Source: RYN-230 sp963841695
GTDB lineage: Bacteria; Actinomycetota; Actinomycetes; Streptosporangiales; Streptosporangiaceae
Length of the DNA: 64,000 bases
Assembly: GCA_963841695.1 (NCBI GenBank)
Contig: CAWJDQ010000013.1
Span: forward strand, 310,001-374,000
Direction: 5' to 3'
Shown: piece by piece, positions 43,961-52,677 of the stretch
Position numbering within the stretch: the first letter of the stretch is position 1
How the letters are laid out: every line of letters begins with the position of its first letter
The notes under the pieces: model-generated
The model's database searches: none
What the model was told of the DNA's origin: nothing
What the model saw: only the letters and a program-made list of their open reading frames with translations
Translations under genes and position numbers: made by a program

Positions 43961-45111
43961 GGTGCCTCCTCCTCAATCAGCTCGGGGAGCATCCGGGCCG
44001 CCTCCCGGCAGGCGGCCAGCGCAGCCCGGGCGTAGTCGGGCGGCGCCCCGGCCAGACCGCAGCCCGGAGTGATCACCACCTGGGCCGCGACCCCCGCCGC
44101 GCCGGGCTGGCGGGCCACCGGCCATCCCATCCGGCGCCACAGCTCCACCAGCCGGTCAGCGGCGGCCCTGGCGCTGGGGAGTGCGCCTGCGCGGTTCCGT
44201 TGCGGAGAATTAACGTCTGCTGCGGGGCCGCTGGCCCGCGGGGAGCCGGCGGGTGCGGGCGCAGGGGTAGCCGGCACCGCGCCCGCGAAGATCCCGAGGC
44301 CCGCCTCGACCGCCTCGGCCAGCACCTCTTCCTCCCCCCGGCGGAGCACGCCGAGGTCGATCCCGGCCCCGTCCGCGCCCGCTCTCCTGATCATGCCCAC
44401 GGGGGCCGACATCCCGCAGCAGTGCACGACGGTGGGGACGCCCGCCGCGGACAGCACCGCGCGCAGGGCCGACTCGGCGTCGGCCTCCTCGACCACCCGG
44501 ACCCGGTTGAACCCGCTGGCGCTCGGCACGTCGCCGGCCAGCACCGCGGGCAGCGACGGCTCGTCCACCTGGAGCAGCAGCCGCGCGCCGGGCACCCGGG
44601 CCCGCACCCCGGCCACGTGCGCGGCCACCCCCTCGGCCAGCGACTCGGTCAGGTCCCGGATCGCGCCCGGGTCGGCCAGCACGGGCTCCTGGCTGCGGGC
44701 CAGCTCCAGGCTGGCGGCCATCGTCCACGGCCCGCAGACCTGCAGCTTCAGTGCCCCGTCGTAGCCGTCGGCCACCTCTTCCAGCGCGTCCAGGTCCCGG
44801 GCCAGCAGGGACTGGGCGCGGCGCAGGTCCCGGCCCGGGCGGTCGGCGAGCCGCCAGCCGCGCGGGGTCGTGTCCACCGGCAGGTCGATCAGCAGCCCCG
44901 CGGTCCGGCCGATCAGGTCCGCGCCCACGCCCCGGTCGGGCAGCTCGGCCAGGTGGGGCAGGTCCGGGAGCTCGTCGATGATGAGCCGGATGGCTTGGAG
45001 CGGATCGGTGCCCGGCAGGGAGCCGACGCCGGTGGCGGATTGCGGGGGCCAGGGATAGGGCGCCGGAGTCGCGGAGTCTTGCACGCAGCCGAGCTTAGTG
45101 TTCGGGACCAC
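43957..45111 (-). CDS. MetE C-terminal-like (cobalamin-independent methionine synthase family) protein
   Basis: 384 codons from GTG 45111. A single UROD/MetE-type barrel: TGVGSLPGTDPLQAIRLI at the N-terminus, LKLQVCGPWTMAASLEL, LLLQVDEPSLPAVL, zinc-type VVHCCGMSAPVGMI (His and Cys), and VITPGCGLAG (Cys). It lacks the N-terminal folate domain of MetE, so it may use another methyl donor. Between residues 290 and 325 is a low-complexity stretch containing TTAACG-type codons rarer than its surroundings. In actinobacteria it sits between mnmA and ligA; mnmA is not found here, the island starts instead. Confidence 0.85.
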   Translation of the reverse strand: MVPNTKLGCVQDSATPAPYPWPPQSATGVGSLPGTDPLQAIRLIIDELPDLPHLAELPDRGVGADLIGRTAGLLIDLPVDTTPRGWRLADRPGRDLRRAQSLLARDLDALEEVADGYDGALKLQVCGPWTMAASLELARSQEPVLADPGAIRDLTESLAEGVAAHVAGVRARVPGARLLLQVDEPSLPAVLAGDVPSASGFNRVRVVEEADAESALRAVLSAAGVPTVVHCCGMSAPVGMIRRAGADGAGIDLGVLRRGEEEVLAEAVEAGLGIFAGAVPATPAPAPAGSPRASGPAADVNSPQRNRAGALPSARAAADRLVELWRRMGWPVARQPGAAGVAAQVVITPGCGLAGAPPDYARAALAACREAARMLPELIEEEAP

Positions 45112-45130
45112 CAGCTCCGGCTGAGCTGCG

Positions 45131-45178
45131 CGGACAGCGTTCCGCGCCGCACTTTTCGCTAACGATGGTGCCGCGCGG
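45131..45178. repeat. Palindromic repeat, copy 1 (degenerate)
   Basis: CGGACAGCGTTCCGCGCCGC then a changed loop and GATGGTGCCGCGCGGA. The arms no longer pair fully. Same family as 45221 and 46497. Confidence 0.7.
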
Positions 45179-45220
45179 ATGCCTCGTGCCGGCGGGGGGT
45201 TCAGCGGGGCCGGCCGGGGC

Positions 45221-45337
45221 CGGACAGCGATCCGCGCCGCACCATGCCGCGGCGATGGTGCGGCGCGGATGCCCCCCGCTGGCAGGCCGCGGATCCCCCG
45301 CGGTCCCCGGCGGCCTGGCTCGTAGCTGGCTAGACGA
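45221..45337. repeat. Palindromic repeat, copy 2
   Basis: Perfect 15-bp inverted repeat TCCGCGCCGCACCAT (45231-45245) / ATGGTGCGGCGCGGA (45255-45269) with a 9-nt loop, preceded by CGGACAGCG. About 65 further bp also match copy 3 (ccccgcggtccc, ggcctggct, tagacg). Confidence 0.85.
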
Positions 45338-45657
45338 GCATGTCCGGCCGCTATTCGAGGACGGGGTCGAGATCAGTCCGCCGACACTCTTCTCCGGTAT
45401 GGGCGGCCGGGGTGAGGCGGGTGTTGGGAATTGAGTGGCTCATCCGTGTGCGCCCAAGGAGCCCGACCGCTGGACTGAGCCCATGGATCCAACCATCCAG
45501 GTCATCCCAACCTTTGGTACTGCTCGACCTATAACCCGGGAACCGGGGCTGATCCCAGGTCACCCAAAGATTCTAGTGACTTGGACGGCAGGTATGATCC
45601 TTTCCAGCCCAGTCACCCATGCCGTAGGGGTGGTTGGTATCTCTTCAGGAGGTGCCA

Positions 45658-46618
45658 TGGCTGACCCCATGTACCGGCAGATCGCCGAGGATCTGCGCCA
45701 GCGGATCGAGACGGGGGAGCTCGCTCCCGGCGCTCAGCTGCGAACCGAACTGGAACTGCGCGAGAGGTACGACGCCTCTCGTAACACCGTCCGCGATGCG
45801 ATCAAGTGGCTGATCACTCGGGGTCTGGTCGAGACCCGTCCCGGGCAGGGGACGTTTGTCACAGAGACGATCGTTCCCTATCTGACCACGCTGACCGGGG
45901 ATCCTAGGATCGCCTCCGTGGCAGAAGGCGCGTCGTACAAGGCCGATGTGGAGGCGCGGTTCAGGAGGGCCTCGGACACGCTCCCGCAGGTTGGGATCGA
46001 GGAGGCCGGCGAGCCAATGGCGACAGAATTGGCCCTCGCCCAAGGCACGCTCGGTGGTCAGCCGCCATCAGCAGCGCTATATCGACGGCACCCCTTGGTC
46101 CCTGCAGACCTCGTTCTATCCCATGGACCTGGTTGAGAGCGGGGCGGACCGGCTGATTCAGGCGGGCGACATCGCCGAGGGGACCGTGGAGTACCTGCGC
46201 CGACTCGGTCGGCATCAAGCAGGCTGGCTACCGCGACACGATCAGGGTGAGGGCGCCGGACATCAACGAGACTATGTTCTTCCGGCTTCCCGACGATGGG
46301 CGCATCTCGGTGATCGAGCAGCGCCGGACCGCCTACGCCGATGACGGGCGGCCGGTCAGGGTGACGGTCAGCGTCTACCCGGCCGACCGCAACCAGTTCT
46401 CGGTCATCGTCGGGCAGGTTCCGGACCGAGCCCGGCTCCGACTTGCCCGGCCAGCCCGGCCATTATGCGGGAGTCAGGGGCGGCTGAGGTCGCCATCGGA
46501 CAGCGTTCCGCGCCGCACCATGCCCCGGCGATGGTGCGGCGCGGACGCTCCCCGTGGAACAGGCCGGCCGGGTCCCCCGCGGTCCCGGCAGGCCTGGCTT
46601 GCGGCCGGTCAGACGTAG
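45658..46618 (+). pseudogene. GntR/UTRA regulator 1, two frameshifts
   Basis: ATG 45658 follows AGGAGGTG. GntR winged helix at residues 1-68 (MYRQIAEDLRQRIETGELAP, RYDASRNTVRDAIKWL), then a UTRA ligand domain. The frame changes near 46052 (to RHQQRYIDGTPWSLQTSFYP) and near 46208 (to GIKQAGYRDTIRVRAPDINE ... YPADRNQFSVIV); removing one base at each place gives a normal protein of about 265 residues. The open frame then runs to 46618 through repeat copy 3, an abnormal tail. It is a paralogue of the regulators at 51871 and 55248. Target genes unknown. Confidence 0.75.
46497..46616. repeat. Palindromic repeat, copy 3
   Basis: Perfect arms TCCGCGCCGCACCAT (46507-46521) / ATGGTGCGGCGCGGA (46531-46545). 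Aligns with copy 2 over about 120 bp in the same orientation, so the two are direct repeats 1.28 kb apart enclosing GntR 1. Confidence 0.85.
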
Positions 46619-46682
46619 AGGTCTTCCCGGTGGTCGAAGCGAGGCATCGGCGTCGATCTGCCGGCGTGCCCACAGGCCCGTT

Positions 46683-46835
46683 ACCGGACGGGCGGCCCGG
46701 CTGCTGGGTCAGGGGCCCAGCGGTACAGCATGGTCTCCGCCGTTCCTCGTTGCGGATGCCGATGACGACCAGGAGGTAGCCGCCAGCGATGCTTCCGGCG
46801 ACGAAGATGGCGAGTCCGATCAAGACGATGGCCAT
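46683..46835 (-). CDS. Small single-span membrane protein
   Basis: From ATG 46835: AIVLIGLAIFVAGSIAGGYL, one membrane helix, then IGIRNEERRRP, a positive stop-transfer. Beyond residue 35 the frame is ambiguous: one frame stops near 46683 (MLYRWAPDPAAGPPVR), another continues to 46404 into repeat DNA. Ribosome site GGGGACC is weak. Probably a real small membrane protein with a frame error. Function unknown. Confidence 0.4.
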
Positions 46836-46997
46836 GGTGGGTCCCCTTGACTGTGGCCTGCGGGATCGTGGTCCGCTGGTTTGACCTGGTACCTGGCGTG
46901 GGCATGGGTGGCCTGGCCAGGCGACTGCGGCGGCTCGGCGGTGGTGGGGCGGGAGCGCGGAAGACTTGTGGCCCCCGTTTCCGCGCGGCGTGGCGGC

Positions 46998-47818
46998 TTA
47001 CATCGGCGGCGTCCCGGGCCAGGGATCCGGCGCGACGTGCCCGTTTTCGGCCGGCGTACTGGCCGCAGCCGCGTCGCTGGCGGCACGGGTCGTCGCGCAG
47101 GCATCGATCAGGCTGGCCCATTCCTGGGCCGCCACGACGGCTGCTTCGGCGTCGGAGCGGTGGACTCGCACGGCGGCCAGGTAACCGGCCCACGCGTGAC
47201 GCCAGCGGCGCCTCGCGAGGAGCAGCGAGGCGGGCTCGGTGCGCGTGATGATCTCGGTTGCGGTCGTGACCAGGGCCAGGATGACCAGGACCACGAGGAT
47301 GCTCACCCAGACGGGATGCCAGTCCCTGGCCAGCGGAGGGCCGCCGACCCGCGCCGTGCAGCGCGGCCAGCAGCAGGCCCGCAGCCGCCGCTCCGGCGGC
47401 AATCGCGGCCAGCCTGCCACGGCGTTCCTCACGGATGGCGAGCGCCGCCAGCCAGGCGCATCCGGCCCAGGCCGCAGTCGCCGTGGCGGCCGCCGCAGCC
47501 GTCATCCACCCGGCCAGGACCCCGGCGAACTCGATGCGATCCAGGCCCAGCAGACCTGCGACCAAGATGGCCAGCGCCACCGAAGCGACCCCGGCGTGCA
47601 TGGTCCGCCCAGTAGCGAGGATCGAGCCGATGCCGGAGCGCCTCGTAGCCGACCCGCGCGGACTTGGTCATCGCGAAAGCTTCGGTGGCCACCCTCGCGG
47701 ACTGCTCGGCGAGCATCCGCCGATGGCCCGCCTCGGCGAGCAGGCTCTGTGCCTCTGGCTGGGTGTCCAGCACGTGGGCGACGAGCTCTCGCGCGGCGGG
47801 GTCCTGGAATTCGTACAC
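46998..47818 (-). pseudogene. Multi-span membrane protein, two frameshifts
   Basis: GTG 47818 has a strong AGGAG site and begins MYEFQDPAARELVAHVLDTQ, a soluble helical part ending YEALRHRLDPRYW. One base later (near 47612) the frame moves to HAGVASVALAILVAGLLGLD, two membrane helices, and near 47370 moves again to WVSILVVLVILALVTTATEI and a C-terminal helical domain ending at 46998. Joined, it is about 272 residues with three or four helices. No family recognised. It diverges from the OmpA-like lipoprotein gene at 48049, with a 230-bp shared upstream region. Confidence 0.55.
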
Positions 47819-47857
47819 GTCCTGCTCCTTCTGCTTCCTACGCAAAGAAGGAGCCTT

Positions 47858-47901
47858 TTCGCGAGCCGGGCTGACACGGTTCGCGGGCCGGGCTGACACG
47901 A
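47858..47901. repeat. Two 22-bp direct repeats between divergent genes
   Basis: Units beginning TTCGCGAGCCGGGCTGACAC and TTCGCGGGCCGGGCTGACAC, adjacent, in the divergent promoter region. Could be regulator sites. Confidence 0.55.
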
Positions 47902-48048
47902 GTTTGCGGCGGGCGACACCGGGTCTGCGGCCGGGACGGCGGCAGGGCGGCGGCAGACGCGGGTCAGGGCGGTCAGGTCCGGGACAAAAGGTTCTCTTCC
48001 GAAGAGAGCGCCTGACGGACTCAGCGCGCCTGGGGAAGGGAGTACACC

Positions 48049-49213
48049 GTGATCCGAGGAATCGCTCGCCGGAGCTGTGCCATCGCGGGGGGCGTCGCCA
48101 TCGTGGCGGCCACGGCCGGGTGCAGCGCGCTCCTCGGAGCCTCGGTGACCCGCCAGCCGTCCGGCCCATCGGTGCCTCTCACGGTTAAGGCCACGCCATC
48201 GATGCTGGTGGTCGTAGCCGGTCCGGGCAGCACCGGCTCGCTGGTCCGCCAGGTCATTACCGCGACCGCCCGCCCGCGTGAGGATCTCGAGGTTCTCGGA
48301 GCCACCGGGCATGGGCGGCCGCTCATCGCGGCCGACTCCCCCGCCCCAGCGAGCTTGGTCGTGGCGGGCCGCCCCGCGGCGCCTGGCCGCGGCGCGAGTT
48401 CCTTCCAGCAGAGCCAGTATCAGCACGCTCTGACCCGGTGGCGGGAGGAAGTGGCGGCGGGCGAACACGCCGTGGCCACCCGCTCGAAGGCCGCCGTCGC
48501 GCACTGGGTCGGTTCCCTGGGACTTCAGGCGGCGGTCACGGGACCGGCCGGCCTGCCGGGCGTCAGCCTGCCGCGCGACTGCTCGCTCGCCGCCAGCACC
48601 GTCTCGGGCCTGGTGGACCAGGCTGGTTCGCGTTTCCGCGGCCGGGCCGTGCTGCTGTCTGTCGCCCGCCTCAGCGGCCGCTCGTACGGGGCGAACTGGA
48701 CGGGGACGATGTCATCGTCGTCACCTCCTACGTGCCGAGCGCTGCAGCGGCAAGCGCGTACCAGCTGGATCTGCTGGACGCGGGTGCTTCGTTCGCCGCG
48801 GTTCTCGGCCCGGAGGCCACGCCCGCCCAGCTCGACCACCTGGTAGCCGAGTCGCTCAGCGGGGATGTGGTCTCCGCAGTCGTTCTGGCCAGGCGCTGTT
48901 CGCGAACAACAGCGCGGCCCTGCCGCAGGCTGCGGCCCGGATCCTCACCCCGATCGTCGCCGACCTTCGGCGCCCGGGCGCCAGCGGCGTCGTGAACGGT
49001 TTCGCCTCGACGCCCGGAAACGCACATCACAACCAGGTGCTGTCTGCGGACCGTGCGTCAGTTGTTGCTGCCTACCTGGAGGCGAGAGGCGTACCGAGAT
49101 CATCTTTGACCGTGGTCGGGCACGGGGCCAGCGATCTGATCGCCCCTGGATCGTCGGGTGACAACCGGCGGGTCGTCGTGGTGATCGAGAAGCCGGTGGG
49201 CGGGAGCGCCTGA
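48049..49213 (+). pseudogene. OmpA-like lipoprotein, two frameshifts
   Basis: GTG 48049. Signal peptide with lipobox-like end IVAATAGC at residues 18-25, so membrane-anchored on the outside. A long middle region (VLVVAGPGSTG..., LTRWREEVAAGEHAV) follows. The frame is broken near 48680 (to DDVIVVTSYVPSA) and near 48888 (to QALFANNSAALPQAAARI). The end GFASTPGNAHHNQVLSADRA, VAAYLEARGV and LTVVGHGASDLIAPG is an OmpA/peptidoglycan-binding domain. The total would be about 388 residues. It probably tethers a surface complex to the wall; partner proteins are likely the unknown neighbours. Confidence 0.65.
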
Positions 49214-49273
49214 ATGACACCCCCGCCCGCTGGCGCCGGCGCCGCCGGGACACCGGCGGCGCCCCGCGTCACG

Positions 49274-50578
49274 TCACTCTCTCGGCGAGGAACGGCTCTT
49301 CCGCCAGCGGAGGCCGGCGAGCTCCTTGGCCCAGCCGGACGGGGGCTCCATGGGAATGTTCATGCCGCCTGGGTACACCGCCGCCTGATGGGCGGCGGCC
49401 AGATACGCGCGGTCGTGGTCACCCGCGGCCGCCCATTCCTCCGCGGCGCGGCCCCAGGCCGCGGCGTCCAGCCTGGTCCACCCCGCGTCGGCCAGCCCGA
49501 ACCGCTGCCGCCCGGCGCCGAGCGCTGCGTCCGCCCAGCGCATCGCCCGGCGGATGTGGTGCAGCTTGCTGCTGAACACGGGACGATCAGCGTCTGCGAC
49601 GACTTCCACCCAGGCCTCCCGCGAGGGCCGTCGCTTGCGGATCTCGGCCCGCACCAGCGAGTCGCCCAGGTCGTGGAAGGCCGCGACGCCCAGCACACGC
49701 CGGTCCGCCGGGTCCACCAGACGAGCCCGGCAGGTGGCGAGGGCCCGGCGATCCGCGCCGGGCGCCAGACGTGCCTCGACGTCCAGACGGGACCGCTCGG
49801 GCCGGACCGTCAGTTCGGCGTCGGGCCACAGCGTGCGCTGGAAGAGGCCGGCCGGGATCAGCCGCGGGTCGAGCGACCAGTGCAGCGCCCCGGTGTCGGC
49901 GCCGAGGCCGTCTTGTGCGGCGATGTCCGGCAGAGCGGGCGGCTTAGCGTGCTTGCGGGACACGCTCGCCGGTTCCGCGGACCTGGCTACTGCCACGGCG
50001 TTCTGCAGCTGACTGGCCAGGCCGGGTTCGACCGCGGCGACCAGTTCGGCCACGACGTCGGCCGCAGCGGCCAGCACGCGGGGGGCTACATCAGTGGCGC
50101 TGGCCAGCTCTGCGGCCGCGCGGCGCGCCTCCGCGGTCATCCGGGCGCTGAGGCCGGCCCGGGCAGCGAGCTGGGCCGCCTCTACCGACCACAGCGGTGA
50201 CTCCGGCATCGAGCTGGTGAGCCGCGCGGCATCCAGCCGGGCCAGCCGCGACATCGCCGCCAGGGTGCCTGGCTCCCCCCAGATCGCGAGCGGATCGCCG
50301 TCCCGGTCGGCTGCCTGCCGGATCGCTGAGCAGACGCGGGTCCCGAGCAACCTCGTGAGCATGGTTGCGGCAGGCTCGCCAATGACGGGTGGGCTTCCAG
50401 CCTCTCCCGCCGCAACGAAAACCCGCGCCAGCTGGCCACCTGCGCAATCGAAGATCAGCTCAACACCCTCGGCGGGGCTCAGGCTGGCTCCGCCGGCCGG
50501 GCCTTCGGGCAAACCCTCCAGCGTCACCTGGCTGACGTCCTCGTCCCAGGTCAGGGTCATGATGCATGCGTCCTTCAT
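49274..50578 (-). CDS. Unrecognised soluble protein
   Basis: 434 codons from ATG 50578 (ATG 50560 possible). I do not recognise a family. The N-terminal 60 residues are beta-like (LTWDEDVSQVTLEGLPEGP, VELIFDCAGGQLARVF); the middle is Ala-rich helical (SARMTAEARRAAAELASATD, AADVVAELVAAVEPGL); the C-terminal 200 residues look like a mixed alpha/beta domain (LIPAGLFQRTLWPDAELTVR, EAWVEVVADADRPVFSSKLH, AMRWADAALGAGRQ). No signal peptide. It follows the membrane gene at 50641 on the same strand after 62 bp and probably forms an operon with it. Confidence 0.65.
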   Translation of the reverse strand: MKDACIMTLTWDEDVSQVTLEGLPEGPAGGASLSPAEGVELIFDCAGGQLARVFVAAGEAGSPPVIGEPAATMLTRLLGTRVCSAIRQAADRDGDPLAIWGEPGTLAAMSRLARLDAARLTSSMPESPLWSVEAAQLAARAGLSARMTAEARRAAAELASATDVAPRVLAAAADVVAELVAAVEPGLASQLQNAVAVARSAEPASVSRKHAKPPALPDIAAQDGLGADTGALHWSLDPRLIPAGLFQRTLWPDAELTVRPERSRLDVEARLAPGADRRALATCRARLVDPADRRVLGVAAFHDLGDSLVRAEIRKRRPSREAWVEVVADADRPVFSSKLHHIRRAMRWADAALGAGRQRFGLADAGWTRLDAAAWGRAAEEWAAAGDHDRAYLAAAHQAAVYPGGMNIPMEPPSGWAKELAGLRWRKSRSSPRE

Positions 50579-50640
50579 GACAGCAGTCTTCCCCGCTTGA
50601 CGACGATGGGGCCGGTCAAGCGGGGGTTCGGTCAGCGCGG

Positions 50641-51489
50641 TCACCGCTGCGCAAACTGGCCACGAAGCACGCGCTCCAGGACGGCCACCCATTCAGGGTG
50701 CGTCATTCCGGAGGGCACCGAAGCGTACAGGGGCTGCCTGATCAACTGCCGGCGCAGCACGCCCAGGTGCCGCTCCAGTTTGTCCTCGGCCTGCCGCCAA
50801 GCGGCTTCGCTGGTCTGGCTGGCCCGTCGCGCCCGCCGAGCGGCCGCCTGGGCGCGCGAGAGCCGGAGCGATCGCGTCCGCGCCATCACCGCCGAACCGA
50901 GGAAGACCAGGCCTGCGGAGATCGCGCTCAGCACGAGAGCTTGCAGGATCGCGGCGGCCAGGCTCTCACCGGCCACCGTGACCAGGAAGGACGTGCGCAA
51001 AGCCACCAGCCCGGTATAGGCGGTCAGCGTGATCGCGACCAGGGCCATATACCGGCGGGCGTCATGTCGTGCCGCCTCCAGCGCCGCCATGGCCCCGATC
51101 GAGGCCACCAGCAGGATGAGGGTCACCACCCAGCTGTCGGCGGCGTTGAGGCCGAAAGCCTGGGCGGCCCAGTTCAGCGGGATGGCGTCGAGGATGACCA
51201 GGGCGACCACGACGGTGCTGCCCAGCCAGAAGGCGAGGGTCCGGCGGCCATCCAGGTTGTACTTGTCGATCAGCCCGGAGACACGGGTGCGGGCCTCGTC
51301 CAGAGCGCGATCAGCCGCTTCCATCCGCCGCTGCATCTCATGCTGGTGCAGGCCGGCCCGCATGGCTTCCTCATGTTCTTCGGCGGCGGCGCGGTCTTCG
51401 CGAAGCCACACGGCCAGGCCTACTGCGGCTAGGTGCTCGGGGTCGGGATGATCTGGCGCGGCGGGGTTCGCCGGCACGGTGACAGTCAC
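50641..51489 (-). CDS. Membrane protein with coiled-coil flanks, unknown function
   Basis: 282 codons from GTG 51489, chosen because AGAGGAGG stands 7 bp upstream. Residues 20-75 form a charged coiled coil (EEHEEAMRAGLHQHEMQRRM), then about four or five membrane helices between 82 and 200 (TLAFWLGSTVVVALVILDAI, VVTLILLVASIGAMAALEAA), then a second basic coiled coil (RLSRAQAAARRARRASQ). No family recognised. The first gene of an operon with the protein ending at 49274. The layout suggests a membrane anchor or sensor for a soluble partner. Confidence 0.7.
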   Translation of the reverse strand: MTVTVPANPAAPDHPDPEHLAAVGLAVWLREDRAAAEEHEEAMRAGLHQHEMQRRMEAADRALDEARTRVSGLIDKYNLDGRRTLAFWLGSTVVVALVILDAIPLNWAAQAFGLNAADSWVVTLILLVASIGAMAALEAARHDARRYMALVAITLTAYTGLVALRTSFLVTVAGESLAAAILQALVLSAISAGLVFLGSAVMARTRSLRLSRAQAAARRARRASQTSEAAWRQAEDKLERHLGVLRRQLIRQPLYASVPSGMTHPEWVAVLERVLRGQFAQR

Positions 51490-51870
51490 CTGTGCCTCCT
51501 CTCGGAGTGGATCTCTGGAGGGAAGAGTGCTGCCAGTCGGAAACCTGACAGTCACGGCGGCCACAGCCTGCAGACGTCAGCGGCGAGCCGGTCCCAGACG
51601 CCGGAGTGCAGCAGCCCGCGGTCGCGAGTCCCCGGGTCAGGGGAGACTTATCGGGGCTTTGCGCGTCCGCCTGCGCCCGTGGTGCCCGTCGTGTAGCGTG
51701 TCCTCTCATTGACGCCAGCCAATGGTGTCACTCCAGTTATTGGAATGACTGGTATAAGGCGTTTGATGCTTGGTTGACCACGCGGAAGGTTGGCGTGTGA
51801 CAGACATGCGCGGAAAGCGGCCCCTAGGGGCCGGGCGCTTGTTCGGTGGACATGAGGGAGTCAGGCGATC
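51490..51870. other. Divergent intergenic region before GntR 2
   Basis: No gene. AT-rich from 51700 to 51790; contains the operator-like palindrome listed next. Confidence 0.5.
51727..51749. promoter_or_regulatory. Operator-like palindrome upstream of GntR 2
   Basis: GTCACTCCA (51727-51735) and TGGAATGAC (51741-51749) pair at 8 of 9 positions around a 5-bp centre. It lies 122 bp before GntR 2 and within the divergent region, so it may be the regulator's own site. GntR 1 has a similar GTCAC/GTGAC pair. Confidence 0.4.
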
Positions 51871-52677
51871 ATGGCTGGACCGATCTACAGGCAGATAGCC
51901 GAGGAGCTACGCCGCGAGATCGACTCAGGTGGATTGGGACAAGGAGCTCAGCTGCCCACCGAGGACGAGCTCATGAACCGGTTCCAGGCATCGCGCAACA
52001 CGGTGCGTGGCGCGATCAATCAGCTTGTGATCCGCGGGATGGTGGACACCCGGCACGGCAAGGGAACATTCGTGGCCGAGCAGGTGAACCCCATCGTCAC
52101 GACCCTCACCACGGATCCCCAAACCGGTGGGGGCGGCGGTGAGGGGCCCGTCTACACCGCCGAAGTCGCGGCCAGTGGGCGTGCAGCGACCACAAGCGGT
52201 CTCCGGGTAGAGCTCCTGAAGGCCGTCGGGGAGGTGGCCGAATCACTGCGGATCCCGGCCGGAAGCGATGTCATCAACCGCCACGAGGAGCGCTTCGTAG
52301 ACGGTAGGCCCTGGTCGCTTCAGACATCGTTCTATCCACGGTCGCTCGCTGAAAGGGCTCCACGGCTCCTGGATCCTGAGGCCCTCGAAGCAGGCACCGT
52401 TGCCTACTTGCGCCAGCGCGGCATCGACCAGGCAGGCTACCGGGATGCCATCGAGGTCAGGAGCCCGAATCCAACGGAGACGGAGTTCTTCGATCTACCA
52501 GCCGACGGGCGGATCCAGGTCATAGAGATCTTCCGGGTGGCATTCGACCAGTACCAGCACCGGGTACGGCTCACGGTTACCGTCTACCGGGCCGACAGGA
52601 ACCGATTCATTATCAATGTTGGGTCGGTTCCTCTAATCGAAGGTTTGCGTCCAGCGAATGGCGGAGCACAAGACTGA
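51871..52677 (+). CDS. GntR/UTRA transcriptional regulator 2
   Basis: 268 codons. Winged helix at 1-68 (PIYRQIAEELRREIDSGGLG, RFQASRNTVRGAINQLVIRG), HutC-type UTRA domain at 95-255 (INRHEERFVDGRPWSLQTSF, GYRDAIEVRSPNPTETEFFD, YRADRNRFIINVG). HutC-group repressors bind small molecules such as amino acids or sugars in the UTRA pocket. Overlaps the following MFS frame, so the pair is likely co-transcribed and the exporter is a likely target. The intact member of three paralogues in this island. Confidence 0.9.
   Translation: MAGPIYRQIAEELRREIDSGGLGQGAQLPTEDELMNRFQASRNTVRGAINQLVIRGMVDTRHGKGTFVAEQVNPIVTTLTTDPQTGGGGGEGPVYTAEVAASGRAATTSGLRVELLKAVGEVAESLRIPAGSDVINRHEERFVDGRPWSLQTSFYPRSLAERAPRLLDPEALEAGTVAYLRQRGIDQAGYRDAIEVRSPNPTETEFFDLPADGRIQVIEIFRVAFDQYQHRVRLTVTVYRADRNRFIINVGSVPLIEGLRPANGGAQD

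Larger units (their letters stand above)
45112..45657. other. Intergenic region with palindromic repeats
   Basis: No gene. It holds two copies of a hairpin repeat (separate entries) and the upstream region of GntR 1, with GTCAC (45559-45563) and GTGAC (45576-45580) as a possible operator. Confidence 0.5.
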
